From Nostoc sp. UHCC 0702 (GTDB lineage: Bacteria > Cyanobacteriota > Cyanobacteriia > Cyanobacteriales > Nostocaceae), in assembly GCA_017164015.1 (NCBI GenBank), contig CP071065.1:6028091-6092090 (forward strand): 64,000 bases of DNA. The letters run 5' to 3'. The position numbers were made by a program, and so were the translations under genes. Shown piece by piece: positions 18,450-26,790 of this stretch. The number at the start of each line of letters is the position of its first letter. Position 1 is the stretch's first letter. The notes beneath the pieces were generated by a model that saw only the letters and a list, made by a program, of their open reading frames with translations, was not told where the DNA came from and searched no databases.

Positions 18450-18661
18450 CCATAAGTTGTAAAAATCTACGATAGGATGAGGATACTGGGGAACTCGGGG
18501 CCCCCGCGACCGCTCGTGAGTGGGGATTAGGGGCAATGGGGATTGGGGATTCTGTATCGGGTATTAATTATTTCTCTTGTCACCAGTCACCAGTCCCTAG
18601 TCCCCAATCCCTAGTACTGCGCGAAGCGCTTTGGGCAAAAAGTGAATGGAGAGCCGACAAC
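18450..18661. repeat. GC-rich dispersed repeat (core GGGGAACTCGGGGCCCCC) with GGGATTAGGGG/CCCCAATCCC arms
   Basis: The 18-base core is at 18488-18505, followed by GCGACCGCTCGTGAGTGGGG, then a G-rich arm (ATTAGGGGCAATGGGGATTG) and, after a spacer, a complementary C-rich arm (CCAGTCCCTAGTCCCCAATC). The same family occurs at 21720, 40900, 49019 (one mismatch) and 62826. The open frame beginning at 18536 runs from this repeat into the pspA-like gene, but the family start is at 18662. Confidence 0.75.
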
Positions 18662-19390
18662 ATGGGATTAATTCAGCGTATCCTGCGGGTGATTCGCGCT
18701 AACCTAAATAGTTTAATAGGCAGTGCAGAAGATCCTGAAAAGGTTCTAGAACAAGTTGTCACAGAGATGCAGGCAAATCTGGTGCAATTGCGGCAGGGAG
18801 TAGCACAAGCGATCGCCACCCAAAAACGCACCGAACGGCAAGCTGCTGCTGCTCACTCAACATCAGAAGAATGGTATCGCCGCGCCCAACTGGCAATACA
18901 ACAAGGCAACGAACCTCTAGCACGGGAAGCTCTTACTAAACGCCGAGCTTACACTGAAACTGCTTTAGCCCTCTCTAACCAAATAGGGCAGCAAAACGAA
19001 GTGGTAGCTAGACTAAAAAAGGATATGCGGACGCTAGAGTTAAAAATTGCTGACGCTAAAACCAAAAAAGATATGTACATCGCTCGCGCCCGTTCTGCCG
19101 AAGCATCCTATCGACTTCAAGAAATGCTAGACGGAGTTTCTGTTAACAGCAGCTTGAATGCTTTTGAGCGCATGGAAGAAAAAGTTTTGCAGATAGAAGC
19201 TAAACAAAGTGCGATCGCTCAACTCGGTGGTGATGACTTACAAAAACAATTTGATTCTTTAGCATCTGCTAGTGACATCGATACAGAACTAGCAGCCATC
19301 AAGGTACAGGTGTTAAATGAAGGCAAAAACCCACAGTTGCAACAGTTACCTGAAAGTCCACAGCCTGAAGATGAGGCAACTACTAAGTAG
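18662..19390 (+). CDS. PspA/IM30 family protein (Vipp1 paralogue)
   Basis: 242 residues from the ATG at 18662 (MGLIQRILRVIRANLNSLIG). The protein is nearly all helix, with the PspA/IM30 N-terminal amphipathic helix and the coiled-coil hairpin (EDPEKVLEQVVTEMQANLVQ). It ends about 20 residues earlier than the neighbouring Vipp1 and lacks its conserved C-terminal helix, so it is the PspA-like member of the pair. This ESCRT-III-like family oligomerises on and stabilises membranes. It lies 236 bp upstream of vipp1, evidently a tandem duplication. It begins directly after a dispersed repeat. Confidence 0.88.
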   Translation: MGLIQRILRVIRANLNSLIGSAEDPEKVLEQVVTEMQANLVQLRQGVAQAIATQKRTERQAAAAHSTSEEWYRRAQLAIQQGNEPLAREALTKRRAYTETALALSNQIGQQNEVVARLKKDMRTLELKIADAKTKKDMYIARARSAEASYRLQEMLDGVSVNSSLNAFERMEEKVLQIEAKQSAIAQLGGDDLQKQFDSLASASDIDTELAAIKVQVLNEGKNPQLQQLPESPQPEDEATTK

Positions 19391-19626
19391 GTAAAGATAA
19401 TTAAATATAAATGGCAATCAGAGAAACCCACTGATCACAAGGCTTTTCCCTCGTACCTCCAGCAAAGCTGCCTCCTGCTCAAAGTTAAATTAGATTTTAA
19501 CAAGAAACGGGTATTTACATGTACCGAACCAAACCGGAAAGATTACATTGAAATAGGAAGCTATTAAATACTAAAAAAGCTAACTTTCCGACAAAGCGCG
19601 TAAACTCCAAAAGGAAAAACAAAGTT

Positions 19627-20412
19627 ATGGGATTATTTGATCGTATTAAGCGAGTAGTTAGTGCTAACCTCAACGACCTGGTTAATAAAGCTGAAGACCC
19701 TGAAAAAATGCTAGAGCAAGCCATCCTGGAAATGCAGGAAGACTTGGTACAGTTGCGTCAGGGAGTTGCCCAGGCGATCGCAGCCCAAAAACGTACAGAA
19801 AAACAGTACAATGATGCCCAAAATGAAATCAATAAGTGGCAACGCAATGCCCAATTGGCACTGCAAAAAGGCGATGAAAACTTAGCAAGACAAGCCCTAG
19901 AGCGTAAAAAGACTTATACCGACACTAGCACAGCTCTCAAAACTAGCCTAGATCAGCAAAGCACTCAGGTTGAATCCCTCAAGCGCAACTTAATCCAGCT
20001 GGAAAGCAAACTTTCTGAGGCCAAAACCAAAAAAGAAATGCTCAAAGCGCGGATCACCACTGCCAAAGCCCAAGAGCAACTCGAAGGTATGGTGCGGGGG
20101 ATGAATACCAACAGCGCTATGGCTGCTTTCGAGCGGATGGAAGAAAAAGTCCTGATGCAAGAAGCCCGCGCCCAGTCGGCAGCAGAGTTGGCAGGTGCAG
20201 ACTTAGAAAGCCAGTTTGCACGCTTAGAATCTGGTAGCGATGTTGATGATGAATTGGCAGCTTTGAAAGCCTCACTAGCACCCGCCAGTCCACCAAATCA
20301 ACCCCAACTGCCGCCACAACAACAAACCACCCCTTCCAGCAACCCTACTCAATCTCATGAAGTGGTTGATGCTGAATTGGAATCCCTACGCAAGCAATTG
20401 GATCAAATGTAA
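19627..20412 (+). CDS. vipp1: Vipp1/IM30 membrane-remodelling protein
   Basis: 261 residues. An N-terminal amphipathic helix MGLFDRIKRVVSANLNDLVN is followed by the PspA-type helical core (KAEDPEKMLEQAILEMQEDL, then LRQGVAQAIAAQKRTEKQ). A Pro/Gln-rich linker (about 220-245) leads to the extra C-terminal helix VVDAELESLRKQLDQM that distinguishes Vipp1 from bacterial PspA. Family role: thylakoid membrane biogenesis and maintenance through ring and rod assemblies. It sits directly behind a PspA-like paralogue. Confidence 0.92.
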   Translation: MGLFDRIKRVVSANLNDLVNKAEDPEKMLEQAILEMQEDLVQLRQGVAQAIAAQKRTEKQYNDAQNEINKWQRNAQLALQKGDENLARQALERKKTYTDTSTALKTSLDQQSTQVESLKRNLIQLESKLSEAKTKKEMLKARITTAKAQEQLEGMVRGMNTNSAMAAFERMEEKVLMQEARAQSAAELAGADLESQFARLESGSDVDDELAALKASLAPASPPNQPQLPPQQQTTPSSNPTQSHEVVDAELESLRKQLDQM

Positions 20413-20641
20413 CAATTGCAAAATTTCATTTGCCCTAGTCCCACAACCAACTGGTGTGGGATTTTGTGTCAGTTGTTAGGAAGCAGGAGGCAGGGGTTAT
20501 TCTTTTTGTCCCCCCATCTCCCTCATCTCCCCTGCTCCCCTGCTCTTTTGTTTGACCATTGACAACTGACAACTAACTCTCAGATTGGTATAGAGTATTT
20601 TGTGTGCCAATTTTGAACGATGCCACCTAATGGAGACTGCA

Positions 20642-20977
20642 ATGAGTAAGGGTGTAACCACCGTCACTGATGCTGAGTTTGAAACCGAAGTGTTGCAAGC
20701 CGAGCAGCCTGTATTAGTTTACTTTTGGGCTTCCTGGTGTGGGCCGTGTCAATTGATGTCGCCAATGATTAACCTGGCTGCCACTAAATACAGCGATCGC
20801 CTGAAAGTCGTCAAGATAGAAGTTGACCCGAATCCTGTTACTGTTAAACAGTACCAAGTGGAAGGTGTTCCAGCCCTCAGACTCATTCAAGGAGAAAAAA
20901 CATTAGTATCCACTGAAGGAGTCATTGGTAAAGATAAATTACTCGAACTCTTAGATAAGCATTTAGATAGTAATTAG
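20642..20977 (+). CDS. Thioredoxin family protein
   Basis: 111 residues from the ATG at 20642, preceded by GGAGA at 6-7 bases. The redox motif WCGPCQ lies in VYFWASWCGPCQLMSPMINL, with the cis-proline region VEGVPALRLIQ. Gln after the second Cys, instead of the Lys or Arg of classical thioredoxin A, marks it as one of the divergent cyanobacterial thioredoxins. It is a cytoplasmic thiol-disulfide reductant; targets unknown. It is 97 bp upstream of the aminotransferase, the gap being filled with heptamer repeats. Confidence 0.9.
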   Translation: MSKGVTTVTDAEFETEVLQAEQPVLVYFWASWCGPCQLMSPMINLAATKYSDRLKVVKIEVDPNPVTVKQYQVEGVPALRLIQGEKTLVSTEGVIGKDKLLELLDKHLDSN

Positions 20978-21074
20978 TCAATAGTCCAGAGTCAATAGTC
21001 TAAGAGTTTTTGACCATTGACTATTGACCATTGACTATTGACCATTGACCATTGACCATTGACCATTGACTAAC
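20978..21074. repeat. Heptamer tandem repeats (TGACCAT/TGACTAT) up to the aminotransferase start
   Basis: Repeated TTGACTA and TTGACCA units run from about 20980 to within four bases of the ATG at 21075, so the 5' untranslated region of the next gene is essentially all repeat. No Shine-Dalgarno sequence is visible within it. Confidence 0.8.
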
Positions 21075-22376
21075 ATGCAATTTGCAAAGCGTTTAAATCC
21101 CCTGCAATTCAACGTCTTTGCTGAGATGGATAAAGCCAAGGCAGTGGCTCGCTCAGCAGGACGAGAGATCATTGATTTGTCGCTAGGGTCTTCTGATTTA
21201 CCTGCCCAAGCACACGTCATTGAAGCGATCGCTCAATCTCTGTACGACCAAAGTACCCACGGCTACTTGCTGTTTCACGGTACTCTGGGATTTCGTCAAG
21301 CCGCAGCTAACTGGTATGAACAAAAATTTGGCATTAGCGTCGATCCGGACACTGAGGTACTGCCCCTGATTGGTTCCCAAGAAGGTACTGCCCATTTACC
21401 TTTAGCACTGCTCGACCCTGGAGATTTCGCTTTATTGCTCGATCCAGGCTACCCTTCCCATGCTGGCGGAGTCTACTTAGCTGGTGGGCAAATCTACCCA
21501 ATGCCACTATTAGCAGAAAACGATTTTTTACCAGTATTTACTGATATTCCTGCCCCTGTTTTAGCCCAGTCGAAGATGATGGTATTGAGCTATCCTCACA
21601 ATCCGACTGCGGCGATCGCTCCTTTATCTTTCTTCCAAGCAGCGGTAACTTTTTGTACTCAACACAATCTTGTTCTGGTTCACGATTTCCCCTATGTAGA
21701 TTTGGTATTTGAAGAATCTGGGGAACTCGGGGCCCCCTCTGGGGATAAGGGGCAATGGGGACTGGGAATTGAAAAAAATCTCTCCCAATACCCAACAACG
21801 CCACTTGCTCCACTTGGGCAGAGCCACAGACCGCAGGGCTGCCCCAATACCCAATCCCTAGTCCCTTCTATCCTGCAAGCTGACCGAGACAAAAGTATTT
21901 CAATTGAATTTTTTACCCTTTCAAAGTCCTACAACATGGGCGGATTCCGTATTGGCTACGCCATCGGTAATGCCCAGTTAATTAATGCTTTACGCCAAGT
22001 CAAAGCAGCCGTCGATTTTAATCAGTATCGGGGAATTTTGAATGGGGCGATCGCTGCTCTGACTGGGCCACAAGCAGGAGTAACAGATTCAGTGAATATT
22101 TTCCGCAAACGTCGTGATGCTTTCATCAATGCTTTACATGACATCGGTTGGCAAGTTCCTACCCCCAAAGCCACTATGTATATTTGGGCTAAGCTACCCT
22201 CTTTGTGGCATCAAAATTCTGTAGAATTTTGTACTCAGTTGGTCAAACAAACTGGTGTTGCTGCTTCTCCTGGTGCTGGTTTTGGCAAATCTGGAGAAGG
22301 ATATGTCCGCTTTGCTTTGGTGCATGAGCCACCTTTGTTAGAAACTGCTGTCCAAAGAATTGCAGAGTTTCTTTAA
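21075..22376 (+). CDS. PLP-dependent class I/II aminotransferase with an in-frame repeat insertion
   Basis: 433 residues from the ATG at 21075. Fold type I aminotransferase of the LL-diaminopimelate aminotransferase-like group: LDPGYPSHAGGVYLAGG, SYPHNPTAA, HDFPYVDLVF and the PLP-lysine motif FTLSKSYNMGGFRIGYA (Lys284). Between HDFPYVDLVFEE and ILQADRDKSISIEFF lie about 50 extra residues of unusual composition (ESGELGAPSGDKGQWGLG, then NLSQYPTTPLAPLG...). At DNA level this part (21714-21866) is a copy of the GGGGAACTCGGGGCCCCC repeat family. Without it the protein would have the usual length of about 385. The frame is kept, and the active-site residues are present, so the protein may still be functional. 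The substrate is not certain. Confidence 0.85.
   Translation: MQFAKRLNPLQFNVFAEMDKAKAVARSAGREIIDLSLGSSDLPAQAHVIEAIAQSLYDQSTHGYLLFHGTLGFRQAAANWYEQKFGISVDPDTEVLPLIGSQEGTAHLPLALLDPGDFALLLDPGYPSHAGGVYLAGGQIYPMPLLAENDFLPVFTDIPAPVLAQSKMMVLSYPHNPTAAIAPLSFFQAAVTFCTQHNLVLVHDFPYVDLVFEESGELGAPSGDKGQWGLGIEKNLSQYPTTPLAPLGQSHRPQGCPNTQSLVPSILQADRDKSISIEFFTLSKSYNMGGFRIGYAIGNAQLINALRQVKAAVDFNQYRGILNGAIAALTGPQAGVTDSVNIFRKRRDAFINALHDIGWQVPTPKATMYIWAKLPSLWHQNSVEFCTQLVKQTGVAASPGAGFGKSGEGYVRFALVHEPPLLETAVQRIAEFL
21714..21866 (+). repeat. Dispersed GC-rich repeat inserted in frame within the aminotransferase gene
   Basis: The core GGGGAACTCGGGGCCCCC at 21720-21737 is identical to those at 18488, 40900 and 62826. 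It is followed by the G-rich arm (GGATAAGGGGCAATGGGG) and a C-rich arm (CCCAATACCCAATCCCTAGT) that can pair with it. About 150 bp, a multiple of three, is added to the coding sequence without any stop codon. This resembles the protein-embedded palindromic elements known from Rickettsia in principle, though the sequence is unrelated. Confidence 0.8.
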
Positions 22377-22885
22377 TTAAGGGATAAGTTTTTATCTTAA
22401 CCCTCCCGCAGCCCTGCTTCACTACCACTGATTGTCGGTGCGTTAGGACGCTCCGATATTAAAGCCAATGTAGGGCGCGATTTTCGTTGCTTGTGTGTAC
22501 ACCGTAGATATGGCTACCTGAAAGCGAAATAGTATTGGTTATTTTTTTATAAAATTTTTATCTTAATCCTGTATAATTACGGTTGTTTTTCCCACTACTG
22601 TGTAAACAATAATTTAGATATATTTATTGACATACAATAACTAGCATGATTTCTTGGGAAAAGAACTTAAGAATTTATTAAATTACTGAAAAAGCAAGCA
22701 AAACCATGATTTGATCTAATTTTAATAGGATATTATCCTCAAGATCAAAGCACAGATAAATGTCAGTTATTTAAAATCTGGCTGACTTACACCTGCAAAT
22801 TTTTCCTGAATTTGAAATCTTCCATCTATACTATTTAAACTTCTTAGCCACAGAAATAACTTTTAACATAACAGAATAGGTAAAA
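22377..22885. other. Intergenic region
   Basis: About 500 bases. An imperfect hairpin AGGGATAAG...CTTAACCCT with a T-rich loop follows the aminotransferase stop directly and may terminate it. A short GC-rich segment around 22430-22500 looks repeat-derived. The right side is AT-rich and should hold the promoter of the response regulator. No tRNA or other RNA gene recognised. Confidence 0.5.
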
Positions 22886-23308
22886 ATGACAGCAAATCTA
22901 CTTACTATAGAGCGACAATTAAAGTCGCACCAACCAAGACGAGTTCTACTAATTGAAGATAATGATGTCAATAGAATGCTGCTGAGGGACTATCTCAGCT
23001 ATTGTGGATACAATGTCGAAAGTCTATCAGATGGCTCTGCTCTATTCCCAACTATAGAAAAATTCCAGCCTGAGTTACTGTTGTTAGATCTGAAATTACC
23101 AGACATCGACGGTTATGTACTGCTAGAACAAATTCAACAAAAGCAAAATTTATCAAAGATACCTATTATTGTAGTTTCAGCTTTTGCTTTTAAAGCTGAT
23201 AAAGAACGAGCGATAAATCTCGGTGCTAAACGTTACTTTATTAAACCGATAGATCTGAATGAACTGCTACTATCAATTGAAGAAGAATTATCTTGTATTC
23301 ATATATGA
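22886..23308 (+). CDS. Single-domain response regulator (receiver only)
   Basis: 140 residues. Only a receiver domain is present: LLIEDNDVN (acidic pair), phosphoacceptor in LLLDLKLPDIDG, the Ser of VVSAFAF and the Lys of YFIKPID. An N-terminal extension of about 18 residues precedes the first strand. Stand-alone CheY-like proteins act by protein binding or as phosphorelay intermediates. No kinase is adjacent. A 59-residue coiled-coil gene lies directly downstream on the opposite strand, 21 bp from this stop codon. Confidence 0.9.
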   Translation: MTANLLTIERQLKSHQPRRVLLIEDNDVNRMLLRDYLSYCGYNVESLSDGSALFPTIEKFQPELLLLDLKLPDIDGYVLLEQIQQKQNLSKIPIIVVSAFAFKADKERAINLGAKRYFIKPIDLNELLLSIEEELSCIHI

Positions 23309-23329
23309 AATTGATTTAACTCTGTATAT

Positions 23330-23509
23330 TTATTTAGTTTTTTCGTTGTTAATGAATTCTTCAACACTCTCACTTAGATGTTGTACAGAATTGCCAATTT
23401 CATGAATTTTTTTTTGTAATTGCGCTAGTAATAAAACTGCTGTTTGTAGTTCGTTTAATGTTTCATCCATAGCCTCGCGGTAACTGGATTCAAATTCTTG
23501 TAAATTCAT
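23330..23509 (-). CDS. Small coiled-coil protein (59 aa)
   Basis: The frame begins MNLQEFESSYREAMDETLNE and continues with heptad-like hydrophobics (LQTAVLLLAQLQKKIHEIGN, SVQHLSESVEEF) to the end, predicting one long amphipathic helix. An excellent ribosome site AAGGAGAG stands about 10 bases before the ATG, which is why I accept a gene this short. It is convergent with the single-domain response regulator, with a 21-bp gap. Function unknown; oligomeric adaptor or partner roles are guesses. Confidence 0.7.
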   Translation of the reverse strand: MNLQEFESSYREAMDETLNELQTAVLLLAQLQKKIHEIGNSVQHLSESVEEFINNEKTK

Positions 23510-24008
23510 ATATAATTCTCTCCTTAAATAAGTTCAGTATTTATCATTACAATCATAGTCAGAGATATTATGTTGCTAAAACCGTTAATTCGCTTAATCT
23601 TTGACGTTCAATTAAGAATCCGAAATATTGCCTATTGATCTGTGGCTGACAAAATCTTTGATCTGATCGATTAATGGATACACATAGCCAAGTTGAACAA
23701 GGCACAGTCAGGTAATGTATGAGTGAGTACACACAACTTTGAATAATATCAATAAATAAGAATTTTTAGAAGAAAAAAAAATCTATAAAACTTAAATTCG
23801 TTCTAAAAACTCAGAAAAAACTTATAAAGAACACTACAATATGTAAGTAAGTTAACGTCACATAACAGATAAATAGCTGTAATATTCCGATTAGATAGAT
23901 TAGAAACTTGATATTAACTTGATAAATTGCACGTAAGAGCAACACAAAAAAGTTATTTCTTCTTAAAATAGAAAGTAGGTAAATTTATAAAATTACCTAA
24001 ATTAGGTT
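23510..24008. other. Divergent promoter region upstream of uvrC
   Basis: About 500 very AT-rich bases between the small coiled-coil gene and uvrC, which are divergent. No repeat family or RNA gene recognised. GTAGGTAAATTTATAAAATTACC near 23976 is a partial palindrome just upstream of the uvrC start and might be a regulator site. Confidence 0.45.
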
Positions 24009-25886
24009 GTGACTATATCTGCTCAAATACCACCACTACTTAAAGATCCAGAACGTCTGGAAAGCCGTCTAGCAGAAATTCCACCAGAACCGGGAGTTTA
24101 TTTCATGCGGGACGGAAACGATCGCATCATATACATAGGTAAATCGCGCAAATTGCGATCGCGTGTCCGTTCCTACTTCCGGGAAGGGTACGCTAAGAGC
24201 GAACGTATCGCTACAATGGCTAAGCAGGTGAGCGAAATCGAATTTATCGTCACCGATACCGAAGCCGAAGCCTTGGCGTTGGAAGCCAACTTAATCAAGC
24301 AGCATCAGCCGTATTATAACGTACTGCTCAAGGATGATAAAAAATATCCTTATGTCTGCATCACTTGGTCAGAAGAATATCCTCGAATTTTCATCACTCG
24401 CAAACGCCAATTCGGCAAAGAAAAGGATAAGTTTTACGGCCCTTATACTGATGCTGGGTTGTTGCGAGAAATCTTACGAATTAGTAAGCGGATTTTTGCG
24501 TTGCGCCAACGACCTCAACCACTGTTTAAAGACCGTCCTTGCTTAAATTATGATATGGGGCGCTGTCCGGGTGTGTGCCAACAGCTGATTTCACCAGAAG
24601 AATACCGCAAAACTGTACAAAAGGTGGCGATGGTATTCCAAGGTCGGACTCAGGAACTAATTGACATCTTGACAGAACAAATGCAAAAATCAGCCGAGGC
24701 ATTGAACTTTGAGTCAGCGGCGCGGATTCGCGATCAAATAGCTGGTTTAAAATCGCTGACTGCGGATCAAAAAGTTTCTCTTCCAGATGATACAGTTTCA
24801 CGGGATGCCATTGCCCTAGCCGCCGATGCACAACATGCTTGCATTCAATTATTTCAGATTCGGGCTGGGCAATTGGTAGGACGCTTAGCATTTGTTGCAG
24901 ATGCACAGGCTGAACCTGGAGCTATTTTACAGCGAGTCTTAGAAGAACATTATCAAACTGCTGATTCGGTGGAAATTCCTATCGAGATTTTGGTACAGCA
25001 CGAATTACCAGAAACAGAGATATTGGCGGATGTCTTGACCCAGCGCAAGGGAAGAAAAGTCACGATTTTAGCTCCCCAGCGGCAAACCAAGGCAGAATTA
25101 ATTGAGATGGTAGAACGCAATGCTCAGTATGAATTGCAAAGAATGCAGAAATTTAGCGATCGCAATCACGAAGCAATGCAAGATTTAGCTGCTATTCTCG
25201 ACTTACCCGACTTACCCGGCCGCATCGAAGGTTATGATATCTCACATATTCAAGGTGCCAATGCTGTAGCTTCTCAAGTTGTGTTTATTGATGGGATCAG
25301 CGCCAAGCAGCACTATCGCCACTACAAAATCAAAAATCCCACAGTGACAGCCGGACACTCAGATGATTTTGCTAGTTTAGCAGAAGTCATCCAGCGACGG
25401 TTTCGTAAGTATAGCGAAGATCCACAATTACCAAGAGCAGGTAATCCTGACTGGCCTGATTTAATTATGATTGATGGCGGGAAAGGTCAGTTATCATCGG
25501 TTGTCGCCGTTTTACAAGAGCATAATTTATTAGAAGACTTACGAGTTGTGAGTTTGGCAAAACAGCGAGAAGAGATTTTTTTACCAGGAGAATCTCAACC
25601 GTTGGAAACCGATGCAGAACAACCAGGGGTGCAATTGTTGCGGCGTTTGCGGGATGAAGCACATCGATTTGCAGTCACTTTCCACCGTCAGCAACGTAGT
25701 GAGAAATTGAAGCGATCGCGTTTAGATGAAATTCCTGGCTTAGGACACCATCGGCAAAAGCAACTTTTAGGGCATTTTCGCTCAGTAGATTATATTCGTC
25801 AAGCCACACCGGCACAACTAGCTGAAGTTTCAGGAATTGGCCCGCGTTTAGCTCAAGAAATCTACGATTATTTTCACCCCTCTTAA
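24009..25886 (+). CDS. uvrC: UvrABC excinuclease subunit C
   Basis: 625 residues, typical UvrC length, starting at GTG. The N-terminal GIY-YIG nuclease is clear (PGVYFMRDGNDRIIYIGKSR), then a UVR motif (SAARIRDQIAGLKSL), the C-terminal endonuclease domain with GYDISHIQGANAVASQVVF and MIDGGKGQL, and terminal helix-hairpin-helix repeats (IPGLGHHRQKQLL, VSGIGPRLAQEIYDYF). It makes the dual incisions in nucleotide excision repair together with UvrA and UvrB. The gene stands alone. Confidence 0.96.
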   Translation: MTISAQIPPLLKDPERLESRLAEIPPEPGVYFMRDGNDRIIYIGKSRKLRSRVRSYFREGYAKSERIATMAKQVSEIEFIVTDTEAEALALEANLIKQHQPYYNVLLKDDKKYPYVCITWSEEYPRIFITRKRQFGKEKDKFYGPYTDAGLLREILRISKRIFALRQRPQPLFKDRPCLNYDMGRCPGVCQQLISPEEYRKTVQKVAMVFQGRTQELIDILTEQMQKSAEALNFESAARIRDQIAGLKSLTADQKVSLPDDTVSRDAIALAADAQHACIQLFQIRAGQLVGRLAFVADAQAEPGAILQRVLEEHYQTADSVEIPIEILVQHELPETEILADVLTQRKGRKVTILAPQRQTKAELIEMVERNAQYELQRMQKFSDRNHEAMQDLAAILDLPDLPGRIEGYDISHIQGANAVASQVVFIDGISAKQHYRHYKIKNPTVTAGHSDDFASLAEVIQRRFRKYSEDPQLPRAGNPDWPDLIMIDGGKGQLSSVVAVLQEHNLLEDLRVVSLAKQREEIFLPGESQPLETDAEQPGVQLLRRLRDEAHRFAVTFHRQQRSEKLKRSRLDEIPGLGHHRQKQLLGHFRSVDYIRQATPAQLAEVSGIGPRLAQEIYDYFHPS

Positions 25887-26546
25887 CGTGAGGCCCGACA
25901 GACAAAGCGCAAGTGGCGTGAGGGGTTGGGGGTGAGGTCGAAAAATGTACTTCACACAACTGAGAACCGCTATATATACCCGACTTTTTAAAAAAGTCGG
26001 GTATATTAAATTGGCGGGAAATTGAACAGGTGCAAGACATAAACCTGCAAAAAAGAATTTTCGTACCCCTGGGGGGAAGCAAGCTAGCAAGAGTGTCTTT
26101 GTCACAGAAGGGTAGGGCGGTTCGATTTACAACCGCTTTATTGCTGCCAAATATTAACCAAACCTTAAGACTGACATTCTGTTACCAAAGATACAGTAAT
26201 TTCTTGATTTTAATTTTTGAATACAAGAACAGCTTTTTTTGTGTTTGTCTAAAAAGACAACAAATAAGGCTCTCTCAAGGTATAAAACATAGGGATCACT
26301 TAATCTCTAAACCATATTCCATCAGGAATTTAGTTTATGTACCTAAAGTAGGATGATAAAATCACCTAGATTTGTGCATAATACATAGAAAGAACGACAA
26401 AAATTTCAAACATAAAATCTTGTTTAAAATAATCAGCTAAGTTATTAGCTGTTTGTTAACTTTGGTAAAACCAAAATATTTGCTTACTTAGCTTACTTAA
26501 TTGACGGTTTTTTTCACACGACTTTAATTCCGACCAGGGGTAAAAA
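25887..26546. other. Intergenic region between uvrC and a zinc-ribbon gene
   Basis: About 660 bases. It holds G-rich repeat sequence directly after uvrC (GGGGTTGGGGGTGAGG), a strong 15-bp hairpin at 25975-26005, a short palindrome GCGGTTCGATTTACAACCGC near 26117-26136, and AT-rich sequence that should contain the promoter of the gene at 26547. The open frame at 26030-26356 has no family resemblance and crosses the palindrome. Confidence 0.5.
25975..26005. terminator. Strong hairpin downstream of uvrC
   Basis: TATACCCGACTTTTT (25975-25989) pairs perfectly with AAAAAGTCGGGTATA (25991-26005). The GC block CCCGAC/GTCGGG with flanking A/T runs gives the form of an intrinsic terminator on either strand. 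It lies about 90 bases past the uvrC stop. Confidence 0.6.
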
Positions 26547-26726
26547 ATGCATACAATACAAAAAATTCACTGCCCAAACTGCGGCAGTGAAGCAGAACGT
26601 CATTATATTACTGAAAGTCAAATAACTCGGACACAATGTCCAGCTTGTGACTACTTAATGATTAGCTGTACCCGCACTGGTAAAGTGATTGAAGCTTACG
26701 CCCCCGGTATTCTTGCAAAAAGGTAA
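26547..26726 (+). CDS. Zinc-ribbon microprotein (59 aa), conserved cyanobacterial type
   Basis: The frame begins MHTIQKIHCPNCGSEAERHY and contains two CxxC pairs, CPNC (9-12) and CPAC (31-34), spaced as in a zinc ribbon. It ends SCTRTGKVIEAYAPGILAKR. I accept it because the zinc-ribbon pattern is complete and I recognise this type of short protein from other cyanobacteria, where it is sometimes loosely annotated as PriA-related. There is no evidence that it is a helicase. It is convergent with rlmN. Confidence 0.75.
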   Translation: MHTIQKIHCPNCGSEAERHYITESQITRTQCPACDYLMISCTRTGKVIEAYAPGILAKR

Positions 26727-26790
26727 TTTAATTAGGAGTTAAGAGTTAAGAGTTAGGAGTTAGGAATTATGAACTCCTAACTCCTAACTC
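26727..26790. repeat. GAGTTAGGAGTTA inverted heptamer repeats between convergent genes
   Basis: Several TTAGGAG/TTAAGAG units are followed by their complements (CTCCTAACTCCTAAC) and a T-run next to the rlmN stop. The hairpin fills the whole gap between two convergent genes and can serve both as a terminator. Confidence 0.7.

Noticed and set aside
18536..18661. Upstream extension of the pspA-like gene
   Set aside because: The 42 extra codons are dispersed repeat; PspA/Vipp1 proteins begin at MGL, which is at 18662.
26110..26140. GGTTCGATTT resembling a tRNA T-loop
   Set aside because: No acceptor, D or anticodon stems can be formed around it; it is part of a short palindrome.
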